Shown in pieces: positions 16,053 through 23,972 of a stretch of DNA of 36,452 bases. Origin of the DNA: Clostridiales bacterium (GTDB lineage: Bacteria > Bacillota > Clostridia > Lachnospirales > Lachnospiraceae); NCBI GenBank assembly GCA_021204045.1, contig JAJQAA010000012.1, positions 1 to 36,452 on the forward strand. Direction: 5' to 3'. Below the pieces are notes generated by a model. It saw only the letters and a program-made list of their open reading frames with translations. It was not told where the DNA came from and did not search any database. Position 1 is the first letter of the stretch; the number at the start of each line of letters is the position of its first letter. Made by a program: the position numbers and the translations under genes.

Positions 16053-18224
16053 ATGAAAAGCAGTAGAGGGAAGGGCCTGCTGGGCCTGATCGTCCTGCTG
16101 GTGGTGACAGGTCTGCTGTGCTGGGCAGGCTGGAGCACCATGGGCGACATCAAGCTTGGACTTGATCTGGCCGGCGGTGTGAGCATCACCTACCAGGCGG
16201 TGGGCGGTGATCCGACAGCGGAGGAAATGTCCGATACGATCTACAAGCTGCAGCAAAGGGTGCAGAATTACAGCACGGAGGCTGAGGTCTATCAGGAGGG
16301 GAGCAATCACATCAATATCGATATCCCCGGCGTTTCGGACGCGAACACGATTCTGGAGGAGCTTGGCAAGCCCGGGTCGCTGTATTTTACCGACGAGTCC
16401 GGTAAGGTTGTGCTGACGGGCGATCAGGTTGCATCCGCGAAGGCCGGTATCTACGGCAAGGACGCAAACCAGGAATACATCGTCATGCTGACGCTCACAG
16501 ACGAGGGCGCGAAGGATTTCGCTTCCGCGACCGCGGAGAATGTCGGCAAGCGTATCGCGATTATCTATGATGGAACCATGTATTCCAATCCGGTGGTCAA
16601 CGAAGCGATTACCAACGGTCAGTGCCAGATTACCGGTATGGGCTCGTACGAGCAGGCGGAGCAGCTGGCGTCGACGATCCGCATCGGTTCCCTGTCGGTC
16701 GAGCTTGAGGAGCTGCGCTCCAACGTGGTCGGCGCCAAGCTCGGCCAGGAGGCGATCTCGACAAGCCTGTACGCCGGTCTGATTGGTTTTCTGATCGTGG
16801 CTGTGTTTATGGTAGCCATTTATCTGGTTCCCGGCATTGCCGCGGTGATTGCCCTGACGATGTATGTCGGCGCGATTCTGGTTCTGCTGGCGGCATTCCA
16901 GATTACGCTGACGCTGCCCGGTATTGCGGGTATTATCCTTTCCGTCGGCATGGCGGTGGATGCGAACGTTATCATCTTTACGCGTATCAAGGAGGAGCTT
17001 GGTCACGGAAAGACCGTGCGCTCCGCGATCAAAACCGGCTTTGGCAAGGCGCTGTCCGCGATCATTGACGGCAATGTGACAACGCTGATTGCCGCCGCGG
17101 TGCTGTTTTTCCGGGGTTCCGGTACGGTCAAGGGCTTTGCCTCGACGCTGGCTCTCGGTATCGTTCTCTCGATGGTTACGGCGCTTTTCATCACCCAGGG
17201 CGGGTTGTATGTGCTCTATGCGCTTGGCCTGGACAAGCCGAACATGTACGGCGTGAAGAAAGAAAAGAAGACGATCCCCTTCCTGGGCAAACGCAAGGTG
17301 TGCTTCGCGATTTCTCTGGCGGTGATCGTGATCGGCGTAGTGAGCATGGGCCTGCATGCCGGACAGGGCGGCGGACTGCTCAATTACGGCATGGATTTTA
17401 CCGGAGGCACCTCGACGAATGTTACGTTCAATGAGAACCTGAGCCTGGAAGACATCTCCAGCCGGGTCGTTCCGGTTGTGTCTGAGATCACCGGCGACGC
17501 CGACGTGCAGACGCAGAAGGTATCCGGGAGCAACGAGGTCATTATCAAGACGAAGACGCTGAGCGTGGAGCAGCGCCAGGCGCTCGATGAAGCGCTGGTG
17601 GAGAATTTCGGCGTTGACGAGGAAACGATCACCGCGGAGAGTATTTCCGCCTCGGTCAGCAGTGAGATGAAGCAGGACGCGATTGCCGCGGTCATCATCG
17701 CGACGATTCTGATGCTGTTCTACATCTGGTTCCGCTTTAAAGACATCCGTTTTGCGGCCAGCGCGATCCTTGCCCTGGTGCATGACGTGCTGGTAACGCT
17801 GGCGTTTTACGCGGTGCTGCGCTGGAGCGTCGGCTCGACGTTTATCGCCTGCATGCTGACGATCGTCGGTTATTCGATCAATGCCACGATCGTGATTTTC
17901 GACCGTATCCGCGAGAATCTTCGCTTGAAGAAAAACAAGGAATCGCTGGAGGATATGGTCAACCGCAGCATTACCCAGACCTTTACGAGAAGCCTGAATA
18001 CCTCACTGACCACGTTTATCATGGTCTTTGTGCTTTATCTGTTCGGCGTGTCCTCGATCCGTGAGTTCGCGCTGCCGCTGATGGTCGGCATCATCTGCGG
18101 GACCTATTCTTCCGTGTGCCTGACCGGCGCGCTGTGGTTTGTGATGCAGGCAAAGCGGAAAAAGGCAGGGACGAAGGAAGCGGCAAAAGAGACATCTGCA
18201 GAGACAGCTAAGGGAACAGAATGA
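16053..18224 (+). CDS. secDF: SecDF fused protein-export membrane protein
   Basis: A 723-residue fusion of SecD and SecF, the proton-driven RND-type subunits that help pull exported proteins through SecYEG. The SecD half begins with a single N-terminal membrane helix, then the periplasmic-type domain with LGLDLAGGVSITYQA, and five further helices with the GMAVDANVIIFTRIKEEL motif (about residue 300). The SecF half begins near residue 420 (GMDFTGGTSTNV) and ends with TIVGYSINATIVIFDRIREN and a basic C-terminal tail. I choose ATG 16053 because AGGAGG lies 6 bases before it. Its stop overlaps the tgt start by four bases. With yajC two genes on, this is the standard secDF-tgt-yajC cluster, although the gene order varies between lineages. 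Confidence 0.96.
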   Translation: MKSSRGKGLLGLIVLLVVTGLLCWAGWSTMGDIKLGLDLAGGVSITYQAVGGDPTAEEMSDTIYKLQQRVQNYSTEAEVYQEGSNHINIDIPGVSDANTILEELGKPGSLYFTDESGKVVLTGDQVASAKAGIYGKDANQEYIVMLTLTDEGAKDFASATAENVGKRIAIIYDGTMYSNPVVNEAITNGQCQITGMGSYEQAEQLASTIRIGSLSVELEELRSNVVGAKLGQEAISTSLYAGLIGFLIVAVFMVAIYLVPGIAAVIALTMYVGAILVLLAAFQITLTLPGIAGIILSVGMAVDANVIIFTRIKEELGHGKTVRSAIKTGFGKALSAIIDGNVTTLIAAAVLFFRGSGTVKGFASTLALGIVLSMVTALFITQGGLYVLYALGLDKPNMYGVKKEKKTIPFLGKRKVCFAISLAVIVIGVVSMGLHAGQGGGLLNYGMDFTGGTSTNVTFNENLSLEDISSRVVPVVSEITGDADVQTQKVSGSNEVIIKTKTLSVEQRQALDEALVENFGVDEETITAESISASVSSEMKQDAIAAVIIATILMLFYIWFRFKDIRFAASAILALVHDVLVTLAFYAVLRWSVGSTFIACMLTIVGYSINATIVIFDRIRENLRLKKNKESLEDMVNRSITQTFTRSLNTSLTTFIMVFVLYLFGVSSIREFALPLMVGIICGTYSSVCLTGALWFVMQAKRKKAGTKEAAKETSAETAKGTE

Positions 18225-19354
18225 GATATCGTATGATTACAACGGATGGCCGCGCCAAACGGGCGGAGCTTGCGACCGTACACGGCACTGTGCAGACGCC
18301 ATTATTTATGAATGTGGGCACGGTGGCGGCGATCAAGGGCGCGGTATCCACGGACGACTTGCGCGAGATTGGCACGCAGGTGGAACTGTCCAATACCTAC
18401 CATCTGCATGTGCGCACCGGCGATGAGCTGATTCGCCGTTTCGGCGGCCTGCATAAGTTTATGAACTGGGATCGGCCGATTTTGACGGATTCCGGCGGTT
18501 TTCAGGTGTTTTCTCTCGCCGGTCTGCGCCGGATCCGCGAGGAGGGCGTTACCTTCCAGTCCCATATCGACGGACACCGGATTTTCATGGGACCGGAAGA
18601 AAGCATGCAGATTCAGTCCAATCTTGCCTCGACGATCGCGATGGCTTTCGATGAATGTCCGCCCAGCCGCGCGGAGGAGAGCTACATCCGCCAGTCGGTC
18701 GAGCGCACGACCCGCTGGCTGGAACGCTGCCAGAAGGAGATGGCTCGGCTCAATGCGCTGCCGGACACAATCAACCGGGAACAGCTGCTGTTTGGCATCA
18801 ACCAGGGCGGCGTTGTCGATGAGATTCGCATCAGCCACGCGAAGACGATCGCGGCGATGGGGCTGGACGGCTACGGCATCGGCGGTCTGGCGGTCGGCGA
18901 GACGCACGAGGAGATGTATCATATTCTCGATGTGACCGTGCCGTATCTGCCGCAGAATAAGCCCACCTATCTGATGGGCGTCGGTACGCCGGCCAATATC
19001 CTTGAGGCGGTAGACCGCGGGGTCGATTTCTTTGACTGTGTTTACCCGTCGCGCAACGGCCGTCACAGCCATGTGTACACAAACTACGGCAAGCTCAATC
19101 TGTTGAACCAGAAATACGAGCTGGATGAGCGGCCGATCGAGGAAGGCTGCGGCTGCCCGGCCTGCCGTTCGTACAGCAGAGCCTACATCCGCCATCTGTT
19201 CAAGGCGAAGGAAATGCTCGGAATGCGATTATGTGTCTTGCATAATTTGTATTTTTATAATACAATGATGGAAGAAATTCGGAAAGCGATCGAAGAGCAT
19301 CGCTACGCGGCCTACAAGGCGGAGAAGCTGGCGCGCATGGCCGGGGGAGAGTAA
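18221..19354 (+). CDS. tgt: tRNA-guanine transglycosylase
   Basis: A 377-residue enzyme that swaps G34 of certain tRNAs for a queuosine precursor (preQ1 in bacteria). The catalytic DSGGFQVFSL (first Asp), the GGLAVGE loop, the second nucleophile region DFFDCVYPSRNGRH and the zinc site CGCPACRSYSRAYIRHLF, with a later His in LHN, are all present. The length is normal. The start overlaps the secDF stop (ATGA), so translation is coupled. No queuosine biosynthesis genes lie nearby. Confidence 0.97.
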   Translation: MRYRMITTDGRAKRAELATVHGTVQTPLFMNVGTVAAIKGAVSTDDLREIGTQVELSNTYHLHVRTGDELIRRFGGLHKFMNWDRPILTDSGGFQVFSLAGLRRIREEGVTFQSHIDGHRIFMGPEESMQIQSNLASTIAMAFDECPPSRAEESYIRQSVERTTRWLERCQKEMARLNALPDTINREQLLFGINQGGVVDEIRISHAKTIAAMGLDGYGIGGLAVGETHEEMYHILDVTVPYLPQNKPTYLMGVGTPANILEAVDRGVDFFDCVYPSRNGRHSHVYTNYGKLNLLNQKYELDERPIEEGCGCPACRSYSRAYIRHLFKAKEMLGMRLCVLHNLYFYNTMMEEIRKAIEEHRYAAYKAEKLARMAGGE

Positions 19355-19399
19355 AGCGCCACAAGAAAAATGAGCTTGGAGCAAGGAGGAAATATAATT

Positions 19400-19690
19400 A
19401 TGTTAACTGCAACGGGTATGTCAACCGGGATTCTGATCGTTTACGTGGTGTTTTTCTGCGGCCTGATTTATTTTATGTCCGTTCGTCCGCAGCAGAAAGA
19501 GAAAAAGAAACACGACGAGCTGATGGCCACGCTGGCGGTCGGCGACAGTGTTCTGACGACCAGTGGTTTCTACGGCATTGTCATTGATATGACAGATGAT
19601 ACCGTGATCGTGGAGTTCGGCAACAATAAAAACTGCCGCATTCCGATGCAGAAGGCGGCGATTGTGCAGCTGGAGAAGCCGGAGGCGTAA
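19400..19690 (+). CDS. yajC: Preprotein translocase subunit YajC
   Basis: A 96-residue single-pass membrane protein that associates with SecDF. It has one hydrophobic helix (residues 7-28) ending in SVRPQQKEKKKHDELMATL, the YajC signature, then a small beta domain with GDSVLTTSGFYGIV. AAGGAGG lies 9 bases before ATG 19400; an in-frame ATG at 19370 lacks a good site. It follows tgt by 45 bases in the same transcript. Confidence 0.95.
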   Translation: MLTATGMSTGILIVYVVFFCGLIYFMSVRPQQKEKKKHDELMATLAVGDSVLTTSGFYGIVIDMTDDTVIVEFGNNKNCRIPMQKAAIVQLEKPEA

Positions 19691-19728
19691 GGCAGTAAGG
19701 TATAAGACGTAAAGCGGAGGTGAATGTT

Positions 19729-20286
19729 ATGCCAACATTACAGCCGCAGCCGGAGATCATGACTCTGGAACAGTACGAAGATCTTCCTGAAGATGAGAGA
19801 GTAGAGGTTTTCGATGGCATTGCCTACAATATGGCTGGTCCATCAGAAATCCACCAGACGATTTCCACGGAGCTGATAACCATACTGAATAATTATATCC
19901 GGAATAAGAAGGGTTCCTGCCGGGTTTTTCACGCGCCGTTTGATGTAAAATTGAATGACGAACCATTGACCATTGTTCAGCCGGATCTGATGATCGTATG
20001 TGACAGAAGCAAGCTGGAAGGCAAATGCTGTAACGGCGCTCCGGATTTCATTATTGAGATTGTTTCTCCGGGAAATGCGGCGGATGATTATATCCGAAAG
20101 CTGTATTATTATCAGAATTATGGCGTTCGGGAATATTGGATCGTAGATCCGAGGCGCCGGACAGTTACGGTAAATTATTTTGAAGGTGGGCTGATCAGCA
20201 TTACGTATAGTTTCAGCTCTACGATCAAGGTCAATATCTACGATGATTTCTATATCGACTTTTCACAGATTGAGCCGCTCTTGTGA
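19729..20286 (+). CDS. Uma2-family (DUF820) PD-(D/E)XK nuclease-like protein
   Basis: A 185-residue protein of the Uma2 family: MTLEQYEDLPEDERVEVFDG at the N-terminus, then a core with VQPDLMIVCDRSKLEG, PDFIIEIVSPGNAADD and the helix KLYYYQNYGVREYWIVDP. The acidic pair and E-x-V/I fit a PD-(D/E)XK fold, so a nuclease activity is predicted, but family members are largely uncharacterised and often multi-copy. AGCGGAGG lies 8 bases before ATG 19729. It follows yajC by 38 bases and its last codons form part of the operon terminator. It is not a normal member of the sec cluster, so it is probably a later insertion downstream of it. Confidence 0.85.
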   Translation: MPTLQPQPEIMTLEQYEDLPEDERVEVFDGIAYNMAGPSEIHQTISTELITILNNYIRNKKGSCRVFHAPFDVKLNDEPLTIVQPDLMIVCDRSKLEGKCCNGAPDFIIEIVSPGNAADDYIRKLYYYQNYGVREYWIVDPRRRTVTVNYFEGGLISITYSFSSTIKVNIYDDFYIDFSQIEPLL

Positions 20287-20300
20287 GCGGCTCGTTGTAT
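20272..20300 (+). terminator. Terminator that includes the stop codon of the Uma2-like gene
   Basis: GAGCCGCTC (20272-20280) and GAGCGGCTC (20285-20293) pair perfectly around TTGT and are followed by GTTGTAT. The stop codon TGA is inside the hairpin. Confidence 0.75.
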
Positions 20301-20302
20301 AT

Positions 20303-21163
20303 TTAATGCTCCCATCGCCCGGACGCGCCACAGGGCAGCGTCAGTCCGCTTTCCGTCACAGGAAGACCGATGTCCTGTGAATCGACGTGCCCGCCGAATT
20401 TCGGGCAGAGCTCGGTGGCGATCATATAGGTCAGAACGGCCGGTGAGAGGCCGGTGGTGTAAGAATTGACCAGGAAAAACAGCGGGTCATCGGACAGCAG
20501 CGGTACGCAGAGCTTTATAAGCGGATGAATGGCGTCCTCGATTTTCCAGATTTCTCCTTTCGGGCCGCGGCCGTAGGAGGGCGGATCCATGATAACCGCG
20601 TCGTAGTGATTGCCGCGGCGCAGCTCACGTTCGACAAATTTTGTACAGTCATCCACGAGCCAGCGGATTGGCGCGTCCGCGAGTCCGGAAGCTGCCGCGT
20701 TTTCCTTGGCCCAGCCGACCATGCCCTTTGAGGCGTCTACGTGTGTCACAGACGCGCCCGCCCTCGCTGCCGCGAGCGTCGCGCCGCCGGTATAGGCGAA
20801 CAGGTTGAGAACCTTGATGGGGCGACAGGCCAGCCGGATCTTCTCGCCAAACCAGTCCCAGTTTGCCGCCTGCTCCGGGAACAGTCCGGTGTGTTTGAAG
20901 CTGAACGGCTTGAGATGAAACGTCAGATCACGGTAATGAATCTGCCACTGCTGCGGCAGATCGAAAAACTCCCATTCGCCGCCGCCCTTCGCGCTGCGGT
21001 GATAATGTCCGTTGGGGTGCTTCCAGCCCTTATGGCGGCGCAGGGTATCCCAGATCACCTGCGGGTCCGGGCGTATAAGGAGATAATTTCCCCAGCGCTC
21101 CAGCTTTTCTCCGCGGGAGCAGTCAATTACTTCATAATCGTTCCATTTATCTGCAATCCACAT
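20303..21163 (-). CDS. Class I SAM-dependent methyltransferase, RlmI/RlmK-like core
   Basis: A 286-residue Rossmann-fold methyltransferase. The SAM motif is VLNLFAYTGGATLAAARAGA (about 118-137), followed by VTHVDASKGMVGWAKENA and the catalytic-site MDPPSYGRGPKGEIWKIE, a variant of the NPP(Y/F) motif. This pattern is typical of the family around the 23S rRNA m5C methyltransferase RlmI, but an N-terminal PUA domain is absent, so the target may differ. The start at ATG 21163 has a moderate ribosome site (AAGGCAGG, some distance upstream). It is convergent with the Uma2-like gene. Confidence 0.8.
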   Translation of the reverse strand: MWIADKWNDYEVIDCSRGEKLERWGNYLLIRPDPQVIWDTLRRHKGWKHPNGHYHRSAKGGGEWEFFDLPQQWQIHYRDLTFHLKPFSFKHTGLFPEQAANWDWFGEKIRLACRPIKVLNLFAYTGGATLAAARAGASVTHVDASKGMVGWAKENAAASGLADAPIRWLVDDCTKFVERELRRGNHYDAVIMDPPSYGRGPKGEIWKIEDAIHPLIKLCVPLLSDDPLFFLVNSYTTGLSPAVLTYMIATELCPKFGGHVDSQDIGLPVTESGLTLPCGASGRWEH

Positions 21164-21480
21164 AGGGTGTGAAATCCTGCCTTTCTTTAAGGTGAGGTGT
21201 GTATGATGGTGCTCTTTGCATATTTATTGGGAATGTATGGGTAGCCGGGCAACCGGGCAGAGGTGGGAAAAACCTGCGGTTTTTCCCGCTCGCTTCGCTC
21301 ACCATATGTCCGTTTCCGCGAAAACCCCTGCAAGCAGGGTTTTCGCGGAAACGGACATATGGCTCTGCCCTTTGCGGACATTATACTTTTAGTTTACGGG
21401 TGAGTCAAGTGATGGCGGGATTGAATTCGTTTAAATGGATTGTCTGATTGTGTATTTGTGCGGAAAAGAAAAATGTTCGT
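21164..21480. other. Intergenic stretch with nested inverted repeats
   Basis: No gene is supported. The main content is the compound palindrome at 21255-21370. The rest, after 21371, is AT-richer with no clear signal. Confidence 0.6.
21255..21370. repeat. 116-bp compound palindrome (MITE- or REP-like)
   Basis: Outer arms GGGCAGAG (21255-21262) and CTCTGCCC (21363-21370) enclose two hairpins. The first is GGGAAAAACC-TGC-GGTTTTTCCC (21265-21287). The second is very long: a 29-base arm at 21303-21331 pairs with 21334-21361 with only one bulged C and a two-base loop. A GCTCGCTTCGCTC linker lies between the hairpins. The structure is symmetrical enough to be a small mobile repeat or a cruciform-forming element. 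It lies between an rRNA-type methyltransferase gene and a decayed toxin-antitoxin locus. Confidence 0.8.
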
Positions 21481-21483
21481 TAT

Positions 21484-21870
21484 TTAATGATGTTTTATGA
21501 GAATATCATGGAAATATGGAAGAGAGCAGTATTGATATCGGCGAGAAAATTCTCTGGGGTGCAGAAGTGAGGAACCGTCGATGTGGGAAATGTAGGAATT
21601 TACATAATTGACAGCATCCCGGACAATAATCGAAAGATTTTTCATCATTTCTGCGTATTCGTCGTGATCCACAATGGCCGCGGCGGAAGCGTCCAGATAA
21701 TCCGAATCCTTGATAATTACGATTTTTGAATAGTCAAGGCCTGACCGTGATTTCCTTGAACGTGCTGTATCAGTGAACAGATATGCATTTTTGTGTCGGA
21801 TGTCCGATCGAAAGGGAACGCAGATAAAATAGTCTTTATGGGAATCGATAAGAAGGCAATTGTAAGACGA
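21484..21870 (-). pseudogene. Remnant of a type III toxin-antitoxin toxin (TenpN/ToxN-like), N-terminus missing
   Basis: An open minus-strand frame runs from just after a terminator (21887-21911) to a TAA at 21484. Its 126 residues from SYNCLLIDSHKDYFICVPFR onward continue with RHKNAYLF, GLDYSKIVIIKDSDYL and HPREFSRRYQY near the end. From memory this looks like the endoribonuclease toxins of type III systems (TenpN, ToxN, CptN), in which an internal PFRS-type strand and LDYSKIVII-like segment recur. The usual 25-35 residue start is absent, and there is no ATG, GTG or TTG in frame until two ATGs in the second half (about 21669-21674). So this is probably a dead toxin gene. Support comes from the promoter, repeat and terminator just upstream, which is the layout of such loci. 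The family call is from memory and is moderate. Confidence 0.55.
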
Positions 21871-21886
21871 TGTAATGGTAAAAAAC

Positions 21887-21911
21887 GGGGATGGAACATT
21901 GCGCCATCCCC
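21887..21911 (-). terminator. Terminator between RNA repeat and toxin remnant, copy A
   Basis: On the minus strand GGGGATGG, a 9-base loop and CCATCCCC form a perfect 8-bp stem followed by GTTTTTT. In type III toxin-antitoxin loci a terminator at this place sets the ratio of RNA antitoxin to toxin mRNA. Confidence 0.85.
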
Positions 21912-22005
21912 ATTCGTTTATTCATCGCCCGGTCAGTTTTTATTTTACCGACGAGTCAGAACCGTCACTCGTCATCATTTAGCGATGGAAGAAAATTTTT
22001 CTTCT
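21887..22005 (-). ncRNA. Candidate type III RNA antitoxin, copy A (one 53-nt repeat)
   Basis: The transcript from the promoter at 22012-22040 would cover one 53-nt unit (21925-21977) and end at the terminator. On the minus strand the unit has stem GACGAG/CTCGTC enclosing a loop that holds CGGT, which can pair with the downstream ACCG, so an H-type pseudoknot is possible. Type III antitoxins are repeats folded as pseudoknots that bind the toxin. The unit is nearly identical to both units of copy B. With a single repeat it may be worn down. Confidence 0.55.
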
Positions 22006-22011
22006 AATTTC

Positions 22012-22040
22012 ATTCTACAGAAGCGGATAGACAAAGTCAA
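22012..22040 (-). promoter_or_regulatory. Promoter of RNA locus copy A
   Basis: On the minus strand TTGACT, a 17-base spacer and TAGAAT. The same arrangement, with small changes, is at 23936-23964 in copy B, so the promoter is conserved between copies. Confidence 0.65.
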
Positions 22041-22237
22041 GAAAAATATTAGTTTGCGTAATTTGCCGTAATTTGCGAAAACTTCAGAAAAAAGCAGGAT
22101 TCTGAAAAGCAATGTGTGGCGTTTTAACTGAAAGAATGATAAAATAAAAAATATCCGGCGACGGAAATTGGTGGTTTACGGATGGAGTTGTGGGGAATTA
22201 TTATCATAAATTCAAAATAGGCCAGGAGGGAATTTGA

Positions 22238-23650
22238 ATGTATAATCAGCTGACAGAAGAGATTATCCGGCAGATCAGAGCAGTTTCCGATCATGTGACC
22301 ACAGGAGAGGACATCAATCCGGATTATGCGAAGGATGAGATGCCGATCTACGGGACGAAGATGCCGGAGCTGGCGGTGCAGCCTCGATCGACGGAAGAGG
22401 TCGCGGCGGTCGTAAAAATCTGTTATGAAAATAATATTCCGGTGACGCCGCGCGGCGCGGGAACCGGTCTTGTCGGCGGTGCGGTGCCGTTGTATGGCGG
22501 CGTGTTGATTGATCTTTCACGGATGAACCGGATCAAGTCGTATGATATGGAAAATTTTGTGGTCGAGGTGGAAGCGGGGGTGCTCCTCAATGACCTGGCG
22601 GCGGACGCCAGGTCCCGGGGAATGCTGTACCCGCCGGATCCGGGCGAAAAATTTGCCTGTCTGGGCGGCAATGTGGCGACGAACGCCGGAGGGATGCGTG
22701 CGGTCAAATATGGCGCTACCCGCGATTATGTAAGAGCGATGACGGTTGTGCTTCCGACCGGGGAGATTACGCATTTTGGCTCTACGGTTTCGAAAACTTC
22801 TTCCGGGTATTCGCTGCTGAATCTGATGATCGGTTCGGAGGGAACGCTGGGTATCATTACTGAACTTACGCTGAAAATAATCCCGGCGCCGAAAAACGTG
22901 GTTTCTCTGATTATTCCATTTACGGATCTGGAGACGGCGCTTGCCACAGTGCCGAAATTCAAGATGGCGCATATGAATCCGCAGGCAATCGAATTTATGG
23001 AGCGCGAGATTATCCTTGTTTCCGAGCGGTATGTGGGTAAGGCGGTATTCCCGAAAGACATGGACGGACAGGAGGTCGGTGCGTATCTGTTGATTACGCT
23101 GGATGGAAATTCTGAGGAAGAGGTCGGTGCGCTGACGGAGAAGGCGGCGGAGCTGGTGCTGGAGGCCGGAGCGATGGACGTCCTTGTGGCGGATACGCCC
23201 GCGAAGCTGGCTGACGCCTGGGCGGCGCGGTCTTCCTTCCTGGAAGCGATTATGGAGGAGACAACGCTGCTGGATGAGTGCGATGTGGTCGTGCCGGTCA
23301 ACCGGATTGCGGATTATATGAAATTTGTGAATAAGGTCGGCGGGGAATGCGGTCTGGTTATCAAATCCTTCGGACACGCCGGCGATGGGAACATTCATAT
23401 TTACCAGTGCTCCAACGATCTTTCTAGGGACGAATTTGTAAAGCGTGTCGACAGGTTTTTCGATATCATTTACAAAAAGGCGACCGATATGGGCGGGCTG
23501 GTGTCAGGTGAGCACGGGATCGGTTCCGGGAAAATCAAGTATCTGGCCGATTCCGTCGGAGAAACAAATATGGCGCTGATGGAAGGAATTAAGCGGGTAT
23601 TTGATCCGAAGATGATCCTGAATCCGGGGAAGGTGTGCTACCGGATATAA
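22238..23650 (+). CDS. FAD-binding oxidase, GlcD / D-lactate dehydrogenase type
   Basis: A 470-residue flavoprotein of the GlcD/Dld2 type that oxidises 2-hydroxy acids such as D-lactate or glycolate. The FAD-binding PCMH domain shows VTPRGAGTGLVGGAVPLYGGVLIDLSRMN (about 66-95) and GGNVATNAGGMRAVKYGATRDYV. The C-terminal FAD-oxidase domain has GHAGDGNIHIY and ends GLVSGEHGIGSGKIKYL and NPGKVC. AGGAGG lies 8 bases before ATG 22238. In anaerobes such enzymes often work with electron-transfer flavoproteins (EtfAB) and a lactate permease, but none is next to it. It lies alone between two copies of the small RNA locus, without a clear promoter that I can point to. Confidence 0.92.
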   Translation: MYNQLTEEIIRQIRAVSDHVTTGEDINPDYAKDEMPIYGTKMPELAVQPRSTEEVAAVVKICYENNIPVTPRGAGTGLVGGAVPLYGGVLIDLSRMNRIKSYDMENFVVEVEAGVLLNDLAADARSRGMLYPPDPGEKFACLGGNVATNAGGMRAVKYGATRDYVRAMTVVLPTGEITHFGSTVSKTSSGYSLLNLMIGSEGTLGIITELTLKIIPAPKNVVSLIIPFTDLETALATVPKFKMAHMNPQAIEFMEREIILVSERYVGKAVFPKDMDGQEVGAYLLITLDGNSEEEVGALTEKAAELVLEAGAMDVLVADTPAKLADAWAARSSFLEAIMEETTLLDECDVVVPVNRIADYMKFVNKVGGECGLVIKSFGHAGDGNIHIYQCSNDLSRDEFVKRVDRFFDIIYKKATDMGGLVSGEHGIGSGKIKYLADSVGETNMALMEGIKRVFDPKMILNPGKVCYRI

Positions 23651-23656
23651 AGACAC

Positions 23657-23713
23657 CGGATAATTTTGTCTGAATTTTGCGGACAACAAATACGGGCCGA
23701 AATTAAAATTCAT
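23657..23713 (-). pseudogene. Possible N-terminal fragment of the type III toxin, copy B
   Basis: Just after the copy B terminator, ATG 23713 has a weak AAAGAGA site upstream and opens MNFNFGPYLLSAKFRQNYP. This resembles the short start (a strand, then a LSxxFxxxYP helix) of TenpN-like toxins and is the part missing from copy A. The frame then runs into the 3' end of the oxidase gene in antisense, so nothing of the toxin core remains. Short and tentative. Confidence 0.3.
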
Positions 23714-23755
23714 CGCAAGTATCTCTTTATGTGAGACGATGTAATGGTAAAAAAC

Positions 23756-23781
23756 GGGGATGGAACATTTGCGCCATCCCC
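23756..23781 (-). terminator. Terminator of RNA locus copy B
   Basis: On the minus strand GGGGATGG, a 10-base loop and CCATCCCC, then GTTTTTT. It is the same hairpin as in copy A with one extra loop base. Confidence 0.85.
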
Positions 23782-23794
23782 ATTCGTCTGTTCA

Positions 23795-23900
23795 TCGCCC
23801 GGTCAGTTTTTATTTTATCGACGAGTCAGAACCGTCACTCGTCATCATCGCCCGGTCAGTTTTTATTTTACCGACGAGTCGGAACCGTCACTCGTCATCA
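23795..23900. repeat. Two tandem 53-bp direct repeats
   Basis: The units start TCGCCCGGTCAG and end CTCGTCATCA; they are identical except for one T/C and one A/G change. A third, single copy is at 21925-21977. The spacing is zero, so it is not a CRISPR array. Confidence 0.9.
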
Positions 23901-23935
23901 TCCAGCGATGGAAGAAAACTTTTTCTTCTGATTTC

Positions 23936-23964
23936 ATTTTACAGATACGGGTAAGTAAAATCAA
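23936..23964 (-). promoter_or_regulatory. Promoter of RNA locus copy B
   Basis: On the minus strand TTGATT, a 17-base spacer and TAAAAT, matching the copy A promoter in position and spacing. Confidence 0.65.
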
Positions 23965-23972
23965 GAAAAATA

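Larger units (their letters stand above)
23756..23930 (-). ncRNA. Candidate type III RNA antitoxin, copy B (two 53-nt repeats), toxin lost
   Basis: Two direct 53-nt units lie at 23795-23847 and 23848-23900, differing at two positions. Each can form the GACGAG/CTCGTC stem with a CGGT/ACCG pseudoknot pairing. Promoter and terminator are intact, so the RNA may still be made without an adjacent toxin. An orphan antitoxin could neutralise a related toxin elsewhere, or may be a leftover. Confidence 0.55.

Noticed and set aside
14360-17783. Very long minus-strand open frames (609 and 634 codons) opposite scfB and secDF
   Set aside because: They are antisense to well-supported genes, full of His/Arg and without family motifs, and arise from GC-rich codon use on the true strand.
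23795-23900. Possible CRISPR array
   Set aside because: The two 53-base units are directly adjacent with no spacers and no cas genes nearby.
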